Source: Knufia peltigerae (Eukaryota; Ascomycota; Eurotiomycetes; Chaetothyriales; Trichomeriaceae). From it: a stretch of DNA of 64,000 bases. The translations under genes and the position numbers were made by a program. Shown here one piece after another: positions 30,618 to 39,071 of the stretch. Every line of letters starts with the position of its first letter. Position 1 is the stretch's first letter. The notes under the pieces are model-generated. The model was not told the origin of the DNA. It was given only the letters and a program-made list of their open reading frames with translations, and did no database searches. Where the stretch lies: assembly GCA_030247855.1 (NCBI GenBank), contig JAPDRN010000131.1, forward strand, positions 29,405 through 93,404. The letters run 5' to 3'.

Positions 30618-31399
30618 GCGAGGCGTCGCACGCGCGCCCGCTGCAGGACCGCGCGGTCCTGCTGTTCATCGTGCTGGCCGCGTTCTTCTGTGGCAACGCA
30701 GTATTGGCCGAACTGATCGGGGTGAAGATCTTCGCCCTGGAAGACACCCTCGGCATCGACCCGCTGAACTGGAACCTGTTCGGCCAGACCGGCTCGTTGA
30801 GCTTCACCGCCGGCACGCTGCTGTGGCCGGTGGTGTTCATCATGACCGACACCATCAACGAATTCTTCGGCAAGCGCGGGGTGCGTTTCATCTCGTGGCT
30901 GGCGGTGGTGCTGATCGCCTACGGTTTCCTGTTCGCCTTCGCTGCGATCTCGCTGGCACCGGCCAGCTGGTGGGTGACTTCGATGGATGCCCACGGCGTG
31001 CCCGATTACCAGGCCGCGTTCGCGGCGGTGTTCGGACAGGGCATGTGGACCATCGCCGGTTCGCTGGTGGCGTTCCTGTTCGGCCAGTTGATCGACGTGG
31101 CGGTGTTCCATCGCATCCGCCAGGCCACCGGCGAGCGCCATGTATGGCTGCGCGCAACGGGTTCCACCGCGGTCTCGCAGCTGGTGGACAGCTTCGTGGT
31201 GATCTGGATCGCCTTCGTGCTCGGGCCGCAGCACTGGCCGACATCGCTGTTCCTGGCGGTGAGCAGTGTCAACTATGTCTACAAGATGGGCTTTGCGATC
31301 GCCCTGATTCCGTTGCTGTACCTGATGCGACGTGCAATTACCCGCTATCTGGGCGAACACCGCGCCGCCGACCTGCGCGCTGCGGCCGCGGCTGACTGA
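30614..31399 (+). CDS. yhhQ: Queuosine precursor transporter (YhhQ/DUF165 family)
   Basis: 261 residues, about six to seven membrane helices. YhhQ-family proteins import the deazapurine precursors preQ0 and preQ1 used to make queuosine in tRNA. Conserved family segments: AELIGVKIFAL, SFTAGTLLWPVVFIMTDTINEFFG (the DxxxEFxG element) and the last helices (SSVNYVYKMGFAIALIPLLYL). It overlaps DUF502 by 4 bp. No other queuosine gene is adjacent. Confidence 0.92.
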   Translation: MSEASHARPLQDRAVLLFIVLAAFFCGNAVLAELIGVKIFALEDTLGIDPLNWNLFGQTGSLSFTAGTLLWPVVFIMTDTINEFFGKRGVRFISWLAVVLIAYGFLFAFAAISLAPASWWVTSMDAHGVPDYQAAFAAVFGQGMWTIAGSLVAFLFGQLIDVAVFHRIRQATGERHVWLRATGSTAVSQLVDSFVVIWIAFVLGPQHWPTSLFLAVSSVNYVYKMGFAIALIPLLYLMRRAITRYLGEHRAADLRAAAAAD

Positions 31400-31495
31400 A
31401 GCCCCAGCGGCGCGCAAGCTGACTGCGCCCTCATGCTGGCCGTACGCGCGCGGATCGTGCAAGCTCCACGGTCTGTGTTCCACGGAAGCTTCTTG

Positions 31496-33439
31496 ATGCC
31501 GTATTCCCCCCGCGTCCTGGCAGCCGCCATCGCCGCGTTGTTCCTGTTCAGCGCCGTTCCGCCGGCCGAAGCAGCGAAGAAGAAGGGCAGCCGCCCCGCC
31601 GCCGCGCAGACCCGCCAGGCGGCCAAGCCAAAGGCCCGCGCCGGCACACGTGCCACCCCGCCGGCCCGCGGCAGTTCGGCGCGCCGCGCCGCGCCGCGTC
31701 CGGTCGCCCCGGCCCGCGCAGTGCCCAAGCAGGTGCAACTGGAGCGCTTGTACGACGAATACTGGGATGCCTCCATGCGGCTGAACCCGCTGCAGGCGAC
31801 CTTCCAGGGCGAGCCGCGCTACAACGACCAGCTGCCCAACATCCTCTCCGCCGCCTGGCGCCAGCAATCGCACGACTTCACCACCGAATGGCTGGGCAAG
31901 GTCGAGAAGATCGGCAGCGACGGCCTGCAGGGGCAGGACCTGCTCAGCTACGAGATCTTCGTGCGTGACGCCCGCGCCTCGCTGGCCGCCGAACGCTATC
32001 CGAGCTGGATGATGCCGATCAGCCAGTACTACAACGTCGGCAGCATCATGGCCATCCTCGGCGCCGGTGCGGGTGCGCAGCCGTTCAACACGGCCAAGGA
32101 CTACGACACCTGGTCGCGACGCTCGCTCGGCATTCCCGACCTGTTCAACCAGGCCATCGACAACATGCGCCAGGGCATGAAGGCCGGCGTTGTGCAGCCG
32201 CGCGACCTGATGGAAAAGGTCCTGCCGCAGCTGGACGCGGTGATCAAGCCGACCGCCGAAGAGAGCATCTTCTGGTCGCCGATCCGGACCATGCCGGAGT
32301 CCATCTCCGCCGAAGACAAGGCGCGCATCAGCGCCGAGTACAAGCGCATGATCGAACTGAGCATCATGCCGGCCTACCGCGCCCTGCGTGGCTTCATCGC
32401 CACCGAATACCTGCCTGCCACGCGCAGCAGCAGCGGCCTGGGCGCCCTTCCCGATGGCCAGGCCTGGTACGCCAACCTGATCGTGCAGACCACCGCCAGC
32501 CAGCAGACCGCCGCGCAGCTGCACGCGCTGGGCGAACAGCGTGTGCAGGAGCTGCAGGCGCAGATCACCACGGTGATGCGCGATGGCAAGCTGCGCAGTT
32601 CGCAGGCCAAGCTGCTGCGCAGCATGCGCAACGACCGCCAGTTCCAGTACAGCGATGCCAACGCGCTGCTCAACCGTTACCGGCAGGTGCAGCAGCAGGT
32701 CGATGCACGCCTGCCGCAGGTGCTGGACACCCTGCCGAAGGCGCCGCTGCAGATCCATGCAGTGGAGCCGGAGCGCGCCATGACCGCTGCCGCAGCCTCC
32801 TACCAGCCGTCACCCCCGGGACAACCCGGCGTGCTGTTCGTCAACACCCGCGACCTGCCCAGCCGCAAGCGCTGGAACGTGCCGGTGCAGTATCTGCATG
32901 AGGCCATTCCCGGCCACCACGTGCAGCTGGGCCTGCAGCAGGAATTGACCAAGCTGCCGCGCTTCCGCCGCCTCGGCGGTGACCTCGCCTTCGTCGAAGG
33001 CTGGGGCCTGTATGCGGAAACCCTCGGCGAAGACCTCGGCGTGTACACCGATCCGTACGACCGCATAGGCTATCTGTATTCGCGCCTGCTGCGCGCCGCG
33101 CGCGTGGTCGCCGACACCGGCGTGCATGCGCAGGGCTGGAGCAAGCAGCAGGCCGTGACCTATCTGCAGAAGACCGTGGACATGAGCAGCGATGATGCCA
33201 ACGCCGAGGTCGAACGGATCATGGCCCAGCCCGGCCAGGCGCTGTCCAACGTAGCGGGCCTGACCACGATCATCGCCCTGCGCGACAAGGCCAAGGCACG
33301 CCAGGGTGCAGCGTTCGACCTGCGCCGCTTCCATGCCGAAGTGCTGAAGGACGGTTCGATGCCACTGGATGTACTGGACCACAAGATCGAACGCTGGCTG
33401 GCCCAGCCGGCCGCAGCAACGCCTGCACCCGCACCCTGA
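31496..33439 (+). CDS. DUF885 family secreted metallopeptidase-like protein
   Basis: 647 residues. Signal peptide (VLAAAIAALFLFSAVPPAEA) followed by about 55 residues of Lys/Arg/Ala/Pro-rich low complexity (KKKGSRPAAAQTRQAAKPKA) and then the DUF885 domain. The motif YLHEAIPGHHVQ contains the zinc-binding HExxH-like pair of the family, and EGWGLYAETLGEDLG supplies the downstream glutamate. Predicted periplasmic metalloprotease. An in-frame ATG at 31433 is less likely because it would bury the signal peptide. The serine hydrolase gene follows after 16 bp. Confidence 0.9.
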   Translation: MPYSPRVLAAAIAALFLFSAVPPAEAAKKKGSRPAAAQTRQAAKPKARAGTRATPPARGSSARRAAPRPVAPARAVPKQVQLERLYDEYWDASMRLNPLQATFQGEPRYNDQLPNILSAAWRQQSHDFTTEWLGKVEKIGSDGLQGQDLLSYEIFVRDARASLAAERYPSWMMPISQYYNVGSIMAILGAGAGAQPFNTAKDYDTWSRRSLGIPDLFNQAIDNMRQGMKAGVVQPRDLMEKVLPQLDAVIKPTAEESIFWSPIRTMPESISAEDKARISAEYKRMIELSIMPAYRALRGFIATEYLPATRSSSGLGALPDGQAWYANLIVQTTASQQTAAQLHALGEQRVQELQAQITTVMRDGKLRSSQAKLLRSMRNDRQFQYSDANALLNRYRQVQQQVDARLPQVLDTLPKAPLQIHAVEPERAMTAAAASYQPSPPGQPGVLFVNTRDLPSRKRWNVPVQYLHEAIPGHHVQLGLQQELTKLPRFRRLGGDLAFVEGWGLYAETLGEDLGVYTDPYDRIGYLYSRLLRAARVVADTGVHAQGWSKQQAVTYLQKTVDMSSDDANAEVERIMAQPGQALSNVAGLTTIIALRDKAKARQGAAFDLRRFHAEVLKDGSMPLDVLDHKIERWLAQPAAATPAPAP

Positions 33440-33455
33440 CCATCACGGAGCTGCC

Positions 33456-34526
33456 ATGCGCCCCGCCGCCCTGCTGTGTATCGCCGTCCTCGCTGTGCTG
33501 CCGTCGGTCACCTTGGCGGCAGCACCGCTGGCGCCGCCGGACGCAGGCATCGATGGCCTGATGCAGGCCTACGATGGCCAGGTACCGGGCGCGGCGGTGC
33601 TGGTGCTGCACGACGGGCAACCGGTATTCCGCCGCGGCTACGGGTTGGCCGTGGTCGAAGATGGCAGCACCGTGACGCCGGCCAGCAACTTCCGCCTGGC
33701 CTCGGTCAGCAAGCAGTTCACCGCTGCGGCGGTGCTGTTGCTGGTCGAGGACGGTCGCCTTGCGCTGGACCAGCCGGCGCGGCGCTGGCTGCCGGAACTG
33801 CCGCCCGCCGCTGCCGCCATCACCCTGCGCCAGTTGCTGTCGCACACCAGCGGCCTGCTGGACTACGAAGACCTGATGGACCCTGCCGACACCCGGCAGG
33901 TGCACGACGCCGATGTGCTTGCCCTGCTCGCCCGCGAAGATCGGCTCGCCTTCGCACCCGGTACGCAGTACCGCTACAGCAACAGCGGCTACGCATTGCT
34001 GGCGCTGATCGTCGGCCGCGCCGCCGGCACCGACTTTGCCAGCTTCCTGCAGCAGCGCATCTTCCGGCCACTGGGTATGGCGCATACCGTCGCTCACCAG
34101 GACGGTGTCGATGTGGTGGCGCAGCGTGCCTATGGCTACAGCGAGGTTGACGGCCACTGGCAACGCACCGACCAGAGCACGACCAGCGCCGTTCTCGGCG
34201 ACGGCGGCATCTACGCCTCGCTGGACGACCTCGCCCGCTGGGACGCAGCCCTCTATGACGACCGCCTGCTGTCAGCCGCATCACGCAAGGCGATGTTCAG
34301 CCCGGCCACCGCCACCACCGAAGCGGACGTGCCGCATTACGGTTTCGGCTGGCGCTTGAACGGCCGCATGCACTGGCACAGCGGCGAAAGCATCGGCTTC
34401 CGCAACGTGATCCTGCGCTACCCGGACAAACACCTGACCGTGATCGTGCTGAGCAACCGCAACGCCCCCGAACCCTATCCGCTGGCGCTGAAGATCGCCC
34501 AGCGCTGGCTGGACACCCTGCAATGA
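33456..34526 (+). CDS. Serine hydrolase of the class C beta-lactamase/PBP fold
   Basis: 356 residues with a signal peptide (LLCIAVLAVLPSVTLAAA). The beta-lactamase-related domain carries SxxK as SVSK (in LASVSKQFTAAAV), YxN as YSN (in YRYSNSGYALLAL) and the third motif HSG (in WHSGESIGFRN). Family members include D-Ala-D-Ala carboxypeptidases and esterases; a true beta-lactamase is not implied. GGAG lies 6 nt before the ATG at 33456. The end overlaps the next gene by 4 bp. Confidence 0.9.
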   Translation: MRPAALLCIAVLAVLPSVTLAAAPLAPPDAGIDGLMQAYDGQVPGAAVLVLHDGQPVFRRGYGLAVVEDGSTVTPASNFRLASVSKQFTAAAVLLLVEDGRLALDQPARRWLPELPPAAAAITLRQLLSHTSGLLDYEDLMDPADTRQVHDADVLALLAREDRLAFAPGTQYRYSNSGYALLALIVGRAAGTDFASFLQQRIFRPLGMAHTVAHQDGVDVVAQRAYGYSEVDGHWQRTDQSTTSAVLGDGGIYASLDDLARWDAALYDDRLLSAASRKAMFSPATATTEADVPHYGFGWRLNGRMHWHSGESIGFRNVILRYPDKHLTVIVLSNRNAPEPYPLALKIAQRWLDTLQ

Positions 34527-34927
34527 CCCCCGATACCACCGGCCTGCTGGGCATCCACCATGCCGCACTGATCTGCAGCGACTACGCGCGCTCGAAAGAC
34601 TTCTACGTGCGCGTGCTGGGCCTGCGCATACTGGCCGAGAACCACCGCGTCGCACGTGACTCGTGGAAGCTGGACCTGGCCCTCCCCGATGGCGGCCAAC
34701 TGGAGCTGTTCTCCTTCCCCTCGCCGCCCGCACGGCCCAGCCGCCCCGAAGCCCAGGGCCTGCGCCACCTCGCGTTCCGCGTAGCCGCGCTGGAGCCGTT
34801 CATCGAACGCCTGGCCAACCACGGCGTAGCCTGCGAACCGATCCGCGTGGACGAATACACCGGCCGCCGCTTCACCTTCTTCGCCGACCCCGACGACCTG
34901 CCGCTGGAGCTGTACGAGATCGGTTGA
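34523..34927 (+). CDS. VOC-fold glyoxalase-like protein (YaeR type)
   Basis: 134 residues, one glyoxalase/bleomycin-resistance fold of two beta-alpha-beta repeats. Likely metal ligands are His in LGIHHAALIC, Glu in QLELFSF, His in LRHLAFRV and Glu in LPLELYEIG. It is like E. coli YaeR, whose substrate is not settled. It starts with ATGA overlap on the serine hydrolase stop, so the two are translated together. Confidence 0.92.
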   Translation: MTPDTTGLLGIHHAALICSDYARSKDFYVRVLGLRILAENHRVARDSWKLDLALPDGGQLELFSFPSPPARPSRPEAQGLRHLAFRVAALEPFIERLANHGVACEPIRVDEYTGRRFTFFADPDDLPLELYEIG

Positions 34928-34950
34928 GCGATTTTCAATCGCGGACATTC

Positions 34951-34998
34951 ATCCACGCGTGGAGTGGATCTGCGTGTCGACCAAGGTCGACACCTACC
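34951..34998. repeat. Two SMAG/REP-type palindromes
   Basis: First: ATCCACGCGTGGAGTGGAT (34951-34969), imperfect. Second: TGTCGACC-AA-GGTCGACA (34975-34992) followed by CCTACC, that is GTAG on the minus strand. They follow the glyoxalase-like gene by 23 bp. Together with the larger element at 35022 and the promoter at 35212 they fill the 354-bp gap before DUF2147; no gene is seen in that gap. Confidence 0.75.
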
Positions 34999-35021
34999 AA
35001 CAGCAGCGGGAGCCTGTCGAA

Positions 35022-35123
35022 GGCGGGGTGGGTCCGGTTGCGGGGGCGTGAGCGCCATGGATGGCGCGACCGAGCTTACAGGGACGTACTTGCAGCGTCC
35101 CCCGCAACCGGACCCACCCCGCC
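35022..35123 (+). repeat. 102-bp three-stem palindromic element, copy 1
   Basis: The closing stem is about 25 bp perfect: GGCGGGGTGGGTCCGGTTGC begins the left arm and its complement ends at 35123. Inside are hairpin GCGCC-ATGGAT-GGCGC (35052-35067) and a second site TTACAGGGACGT (35076-35087). GGA triplets are at 35059-35061 and 35082-35084, 23 nt apart. Related copies are at 52229-52330 (reverse) and 52478-52581. It reads in the direction of the upstream glyoxalase-like gene and the downstream DUF2147 gene. Confidence 0.85.
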
Positions 35124-35211
35124 ATCCCACGGAACAGCCGCTTTTGCCGTTGCTCCGGCCGTTGCCTCTACGGGTGCCGGGCGCAACCCGGCCAAAGCCC
35201 CCCCCTTCCCC

Positions 35212-35236
35212 ATACCCAACCGAATGGGTATACAGT
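35212..35236 (+). promoter_or_regulatory. Inverted repeat over the -10 region of DUF2147
   Basis: ATACCC (35212-35217), 8 nt, GGGTAT (35226-35231), overlapping a candidate -10 (TATACA 35229-35234 or TACAGT 35231-35236). The placement suits a repressor operator. The gene starts about 46 bp further on. Confidence 0.4.
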
Positions 35237-35281
35237 CGACCCGTACCGGCATCGTGCCGGAATGAACCCTGGGAGGGGACC

Positions 35282-35731
35282 ATGCGCAAGACCTTCAAGA
35301 CCCTGCTGCTGGCGCTGCCGCTGTGCCTGGCCGCGCTCTCCGCGCAGGCCGCCGACAGTGCCGCCGGCCGCTGGAAGACCATCGACGACAAGACCGGCAA
35401 GGTGAAGTCGATCGTCGAGATCAGCCAGGCCGCCAACGGCACGCTGACCGGCCGGGTGGTCGAGATCCTGCATTCGGACAAGGGCCCGAATCCGATCTGC
35501 GACGGTTGTGAAGGCGCCAACAAGAACAAGCCGGTGCGCGGCATGACCATCCTCTGGAACCTGGCCCAGGACAAGGGCAGCACCAGCAAGTGGTCCGGTG
35601 GCACCATCCTGGACCCGGCCAACGGCAAGACCTACAAGTCCAAGCTGGAACTCCAGTCCGGTGGCACCAAGCTGGATGTGGCCGGCTGCATCGCCTTCAT
35701 CTGCCGCACGCAGACCTGGGTGCGCGAGTAG
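35282..35731 (+). CDS. DUF2147 secreted protein
   Basis: 149 residues. Signal peptide MRKTFKTLLLALPLCLAALSAQA, then the DUF2147 beta-barrel-like domain (GRWKTIDDKTGKVKSIVEI, GRVVEIL, ILDPANGKTYKSKLEL). A Cys pair in the middle (ICDGCEG) and another near the end (AGCIAFICRTQTW) may form disulfides in the periplasm. Family function unknown. A strong ribosome site (GGGAGGGG) precedes the ATG. A terminator-like hairpin follows. Confidence 0.93.
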   Translation: MRKTFKTLLLALPLCLAALSAQAADSAAGRWKTIDDKTGKVKSIVEISQAANGTLTGRVVEILHSDKGPNPICDGCEGANKNKPVRGMTILWNLAQDKGSTSKWSGGTILDPANGKTYKSKLELQSGGTKLDVAGCIAFICRTQTWVRE

Positions 35732-35755
35732 GCACACCGGTCCTGCACGGCCCCC

Positions 35756-35783
35756 CAGTGACCCGGCTCCGGCCGGGTCACTG
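35756..35783 (+). terminator. Hairpin after DUF2147
   Basis: CAGTGACCCGGC (35756-35767), loop TCCG, GCCGGGTCACTG (35772-35783), a perfect 12-bp stem 24 bp after the stop. It is followed by CGTTGCGG, so it has only a weak T content. Confidence 0.6.
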
Positions 35784-35834
35784 CGTTGCGGGCATGCGAT
35801 AATCCCAGGTTCCCCCTGGCTGCACCCCGTGACC

Positions 35835-37913
35835 ATGACCCGTACCGCGCTCGTCACCACCGCCCTGCCCTACGCCAACGGCCCGCTGCACCTGGGCCAC
35901 CTGGTCGGCTACATCCAGGCTGACATCTGGGTGCGTGCGCGTCGAATGAGCGGCGGCAAGGCCTGGTTCGTGTGCGCCGACGACACCCACGGCACGCCGA
36001 TCATGCTGGCTGCGGAAAAGGCCGGGGTCACCCCGGAAGCCTTCATCGCCAACATCCAGGCCAGTCACGAACGCGATTTCGCCGCCTTTGGCGTCGCCTT
36101 CGACCACTACGACTCGACCAATTCGGCGGCCAACAAGGCGCTGACCGAGGCGTTCTACCTGAAGCTGGAAGCGGCCGGCCACATCAGCCGCCGTTCCGTG
36201 GCGCAGTTCTACGACCCGGCCAAGGGCATGTTCCTGCCCGACCGCTACGTCAAGGGCATCTGCCCGAACTGCGGCAGCGCCGACCAGTACGGCGACAACT
36301 GCGAAGTCTGCGGCGCCACCTATGCGCCGACCGACCTGAAGGAACCGCGCTCGGTGATCTCCGGGGCCACACCGGAAATGCGCGATTCGGAGCACTTCTT
36401 CTTCGAGGTGGGCCACTTCGACGGCTTCCTGCGCGACTGGCTGGCCGGCGATGTCGCCCTGCCCGGCGTGAAGGCCAAGCTCGGTGAATGGCTCAATGCC
36501 GAAGGTGGCCTGCGCGCGTGGGACATCTCGCGCGATGCGCCGTACTTCGGTTTCGAGATTCCCGGCCAGCCGGGCAAGTACTTCTATGTCTGGCTGGACG
36601 CGCCGATCGGCTACCTGTCCAGCTTCCAGACGTTGTGCGGCAAGATCGGCGAGGATTTCGAAGCACACCTGCGCGCCGGCACCAGCACCGAGCTGCATCA
36701 TTTCCTCGGCAAGGACATCGTCAATTTCCACGGCCTGTTCTGGCCGGCGGTGCTGCACGGCACCGGCCACCGTGCGCCGACGCGCCTGCACGTCAACGGC
36801 TACCTGACCGTCGATGGCGCGAAGATGAGCAAGTCGCGCGGCACCTTCGTGATGGCGCGTACGTTCCTGGATGCCGGCCTGGAGCCGGAAGCGCTGCGCT
36901 ACTACTTCGCCGCCAAGTCCGGTGGCGGCGTCGACGACCTCGACCTGAACCTGGGCGACTTCATCGCCCGCGTCAACGCCGACCTGGTCGGCAAGTTCGT
37001 CAACCTCGCCAGCCGCTGCGCCGGTTTCATCAGCAAGCGCTTCGATGGCCAGTTGGCCGCGCAGCTGCCCGACGCGGCGCAGTACCAGCGCTTCGTCGAT
37101 GGTTTGGCGCCGATCCGTGAAGCCTACGAGCGCAACGACCCGGCCGCGGCGATCCGCCTGACCATGACCCTGGCCGATGAAGCCAACCGCTACATCGATG
37201 ACGTCAAGCCGTGGGTGATCGCCAAGCAGGAAGGCGCCGACGCGCAGCTGCAGGCGGTGTGCAGCCAGGGCCTGAACCTGTTCCGCGTGCTGGTCACCGC
37301 CTTGAAGCCGGTGCTGCCGGCCACCGCCGCGCAGGCCGAGGCCTTCCTGGCCGCGCCGGTGAATGACTGGACCGAGCTGGCGCAGCCGCTGCTGGGCCAC
37401 CGCATCACCGAATACACCCCGCTGTTCACCCGTATCGACCCGAAGAAGATTGACGCCATGATCGACGCCTCCAAGGACACCCTGACCGCTGCCGTTGCAG
37501 CCCCCGCTGCCAAGGTTGAAGCAAGCAAGCCTGCCGCACCGGTGGTGGCCAAGGACGAAGCAAACAGCGCTGACGCGCCGGCCTACATCGGCATCGACGA
37601 CTTCGCCAAGCTCGACCTGCGCATCGGCAAGGTGCTGGTGTGCGAGTTCGTGGAAGGCTCGGACAAGCTGCTGCGTTTCGAACTGGATGCCGGCGAGCTC
37701 GGCAAGCGCCAGATCTTCTCCGGCATCCGCGCCAGCTACGGCGAGCCGGAAGCGCTGGTCGGCCGCAGCGTGGTGTTCATCGCCAATCTGGCCCCGCGCA
37801 AGATGCGCTTCGGCCTGAGCGAAGGCATGATCCTGTCGGCCGGTTTCGATGGCGGCGCGCTGGCGCTGCTGGACGCCGACAGCAGCGCGCAACCGGGCAT
37901 GCCGGTGCGTTGA
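35835..37913 (+). CDS. metG: Methionyl-tRNA synthetase
   Basis: 692 residues, dimeric long form. HIGH-type motif HLGH is within PYANGPLHLGHLVGY, the zinc knuckle is CPNCGSADQYGDNCEVCG (four Cys), and KMSKS is present in DGAKMSKSRGTFVMA. A C-terminal tRNA-binding OB domain (DFAKLDLRIGKVLVCEFVEG) follows an Ala/Lys/Pro-rich linker. The start may be ATG 35835 or GTG 35829. A -10-like GATAAT at 35798-35803 could drive it. Confidence 0.98.
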   Translation: MTRTALVTTALPYANGPLHLGHLVGYIQADIWVRARRMSGGKAWFVCADDTHGTPIMLAAEKAGVTPEAFIANIQASHERDFAAFGVAFDHYDSTNSAANKALTEAFYLKLEAAGHISRRSVAQFYDPAKGMFLPDRYVKGICPNCGSADQYGDNCEVCGATYAPTDLKEPRSVISGATPEMRDSEHFFFEVGHFDGFLRDWLAGDVALPGVKAKLGEWLNAEGGLRAWDISRDAPYFGFEIPGQPGKYFYVWLDAPIGYLSSFQTLCGKIGEDFEAHLRAGTSTELHHFLGKDIVNFHGLFWPAVLHGTGHRAPTRLHVNGYLTVDGAKMSKSRGTFVMARTFLDAGLEPEALRYYFAAKSGGGVDDLDLNLGDFIARVNADLVGKFVNLASRCAGFISKRFDGQLAAQLPDAAQYQRFVDGLAPIREAYERNDPAAAIRLTMTLADEANRYIDDVKPWVIAKQEGADAQLQAVCSQGLNLFRVLVTALKPVLPATAAQAEAFLAAPVNDWTELAQPLLGHRITEYTPLFTRIDPKKIDAMIDASKDTLTAAVAAPAAKVEASKPAAPVVAKDEANSADAPAYIGIDDFAKLDLRIGKVLVCEFVEGSDKLLRFELDAGELGKRQIFSGIRASYGEPEALVGRSVVFIANLAPRKMRFGLSEGMILSAGFDGGALALLDADSSAQPGMPVR

Positions 37914-37974
37914 TGCAACACGGGCGCGGCCCCGGCCGCGCCCGGTCATGAGCACCGCGAAGGGAGGTACCGTG

Positions 37975-38580
37975 ATGGGAGATGCTGCGTTGGAACTGGC
38001 GCTGTTCGACTTCGACCACACTGTCACCACCTGCGACACCTATGGCCGCTTCCTGCGCCGGGTCGCCACCGCCGAACAGCTGGCACAGGCCTGGTGGAAA
38101 GTCGGCCCCTGGCTGCTGGCCTACAAGCTGAAGCTGATCTCCGCCGAGCGCATCCGCGCACGGGTGACCCGGTTGACCTTCAGCGAGCGCCACGCCGATG
38201 ACATCGAGACGCTGGCGGCGGGCTTTTCCCGCGAGTTCCTGCCCGATGTCGTGCGTCCGGAAATGCTGGAGCAGATCCGCTGGCACAAGGAGCAGCAGCA
38301 CACCGTGGTGGTGGTGTCCGGTTCACTGGACCTGTACCTGCGGCCGTGGTGCGAACAACTGGGCCTGCAGCTGATCTGCAATCGGCTGGAAAGCGAAAGC
38401 GGACGCCTGACCGGCCGCTACGCTGGTGGCGATTGTGGTCCGCGCAAGGTCGAGCACATCCGTCGCCAGTTCGATCTGTCACGCTACGCCCGCATCCATG
38501 CCTACGGTGACAGTGCCGAAGATCGTCCGATGCTGGCCCTGGCGCACGAGCGCTGGTACCGCGGCAAACCCCTGAAGTAA
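37975..38580 (+). CDS. HAD-IB family phosphatase
   Basis: 201 residues. HAD superfamily hydrolase related to SerB-type phosphatases. Motif I DFDHT (nucleophile and acid Asp), motif II VVVVSGS, and motif [17 protein letters not shown] are present. The substrate is unknown. The start at 37975 is set by GGAGGT six nt upstream; GTG 37972 and ATG 37948 are alternatives. It lies 61 bp after metG and 25 bp before the RnfB-like ferredoxin, so the three may be co-transcribed. Confidence 0.9.
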   Translation: MGDAALELALFDFDHTVTTCDTYGRFLRRVATAEQLAQAWWKVGPWLLAYKLKLISAERIRARVTRLTFSERHADDIETLAAGFSREFLPDVVRPEMLEQIRWHKEQQHTVVVVSGSLDLYLRPWCEQLGLQLICNRLESESGRLTGRYAGGDCGPRKVEHIRRQFDLSRYARIHAYGDSAEDRPMLALAHERWYRGKPLK

Positions 38581-38605
38581 CCCCAACGCGCAGCCTTCGC
38601 CACGC

Positions 38606-39019
38606 ATGAGCCTGATTCCGCCGCTGACCGAACGCCTGGACCGCTTGCTGCCGCAGACCCAATGCGGGCAATGCGGCTACGACGGCTGTCGCCCGTATGC
38701 GCAGGCGATGGCACGTGGCGAGGTGGGTGTGGATCGTTGTCCGCCGGGTGGCGATGCCGGTGCGCGGGCGTTGGCGCAGGTGCTGGGTGTGCCGGCATTG
38801 CCGTTCGATCGCAGTCGTGGCGAGCACAAGGTGCCGCAGGTGGCGTTGATCGTGGAGGCTGACTGCATCGGCTGCACCAAGTGCATACAGGCGTGCCCGG
38901 TGGATGCGATCGTCGGCGGGGCGAAGTACATGCACACGGTGATTGCGGATCTGTGCACGGGGTGCGAGTTGTGTATTCCGCCGTGTCCGGTGGATTGCAT
39001 CGATCTGGTGAAACTGTAA
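38606..39019 (+). CDS. RnfB-like ferredoxin, soluble, without other rnf genes
   Basis: 137 residues. It begins with the RnfB 4Fe-4S 'Fes' domain: Cys20, Cys23, Cys28 and Cys45 ([17 protein letters not shown]). Two classic 4Fe-4S motifs follow, [14 protein letters not shown] and [15 protein letters not shown]. The N-terminal membrane helix of true RnfB is missing and no rnfA/C/D/G/E is near, so it is probably a soluble electron carrier that binds three clusters. Partner unknown. It ends at a long hairpin facing ridA. Confidence 0.9.
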   Translation: MSLIPPLTERLDRLLPQTQCGQCGYDGCRPYAQAMARGEVGVDRCPPGGDAGARALAQVLGVPALPFDRSRGEHKVPQVALIVEADCIGCTKCIQACPVDAIVGGAKYMHTVIADLCTGCELCIPPCPVDCIDLVKL

Positions 39020-39020
39020 C

Positions 39021-39061
39021 GGGGTCAGATCCCTTTTCCTCCAGAAAAGGGATCTGACCCC
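39021..39061. terminator. Perfect 18-bp hairpin between convergent genes
   Basis: GGGGTCAGATCCCTTTTC (39021-39038), loop CTCCA, GAAAAGGGATCTGACCCC (39044-39061). It begins 2 bp after the RnfB-like stop and 10 bp before the end of ridA, so it can act on both transcripts; the inner TTTTC/GAAAA gives U-rich sequence on each strand. Confidence 0.7.
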
Positions 39062-39071
39062 TGTCCAGTCA

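Noticed and set aside
33456..34526. True beta-lactamase
   Set aside because: Only the general SxxK/YxN/HxG fold motifs are visible and many esterases and carboxypeptidases share them; resistance function cannot be claimed.
34964..35281. Extended N-terminus of the DUF2147 protein across the large repeat
   Set aside because: The ATG at 35282 has a strong ribosome site and begins a proper signal peptide; the upstream part is palindromic repeat.
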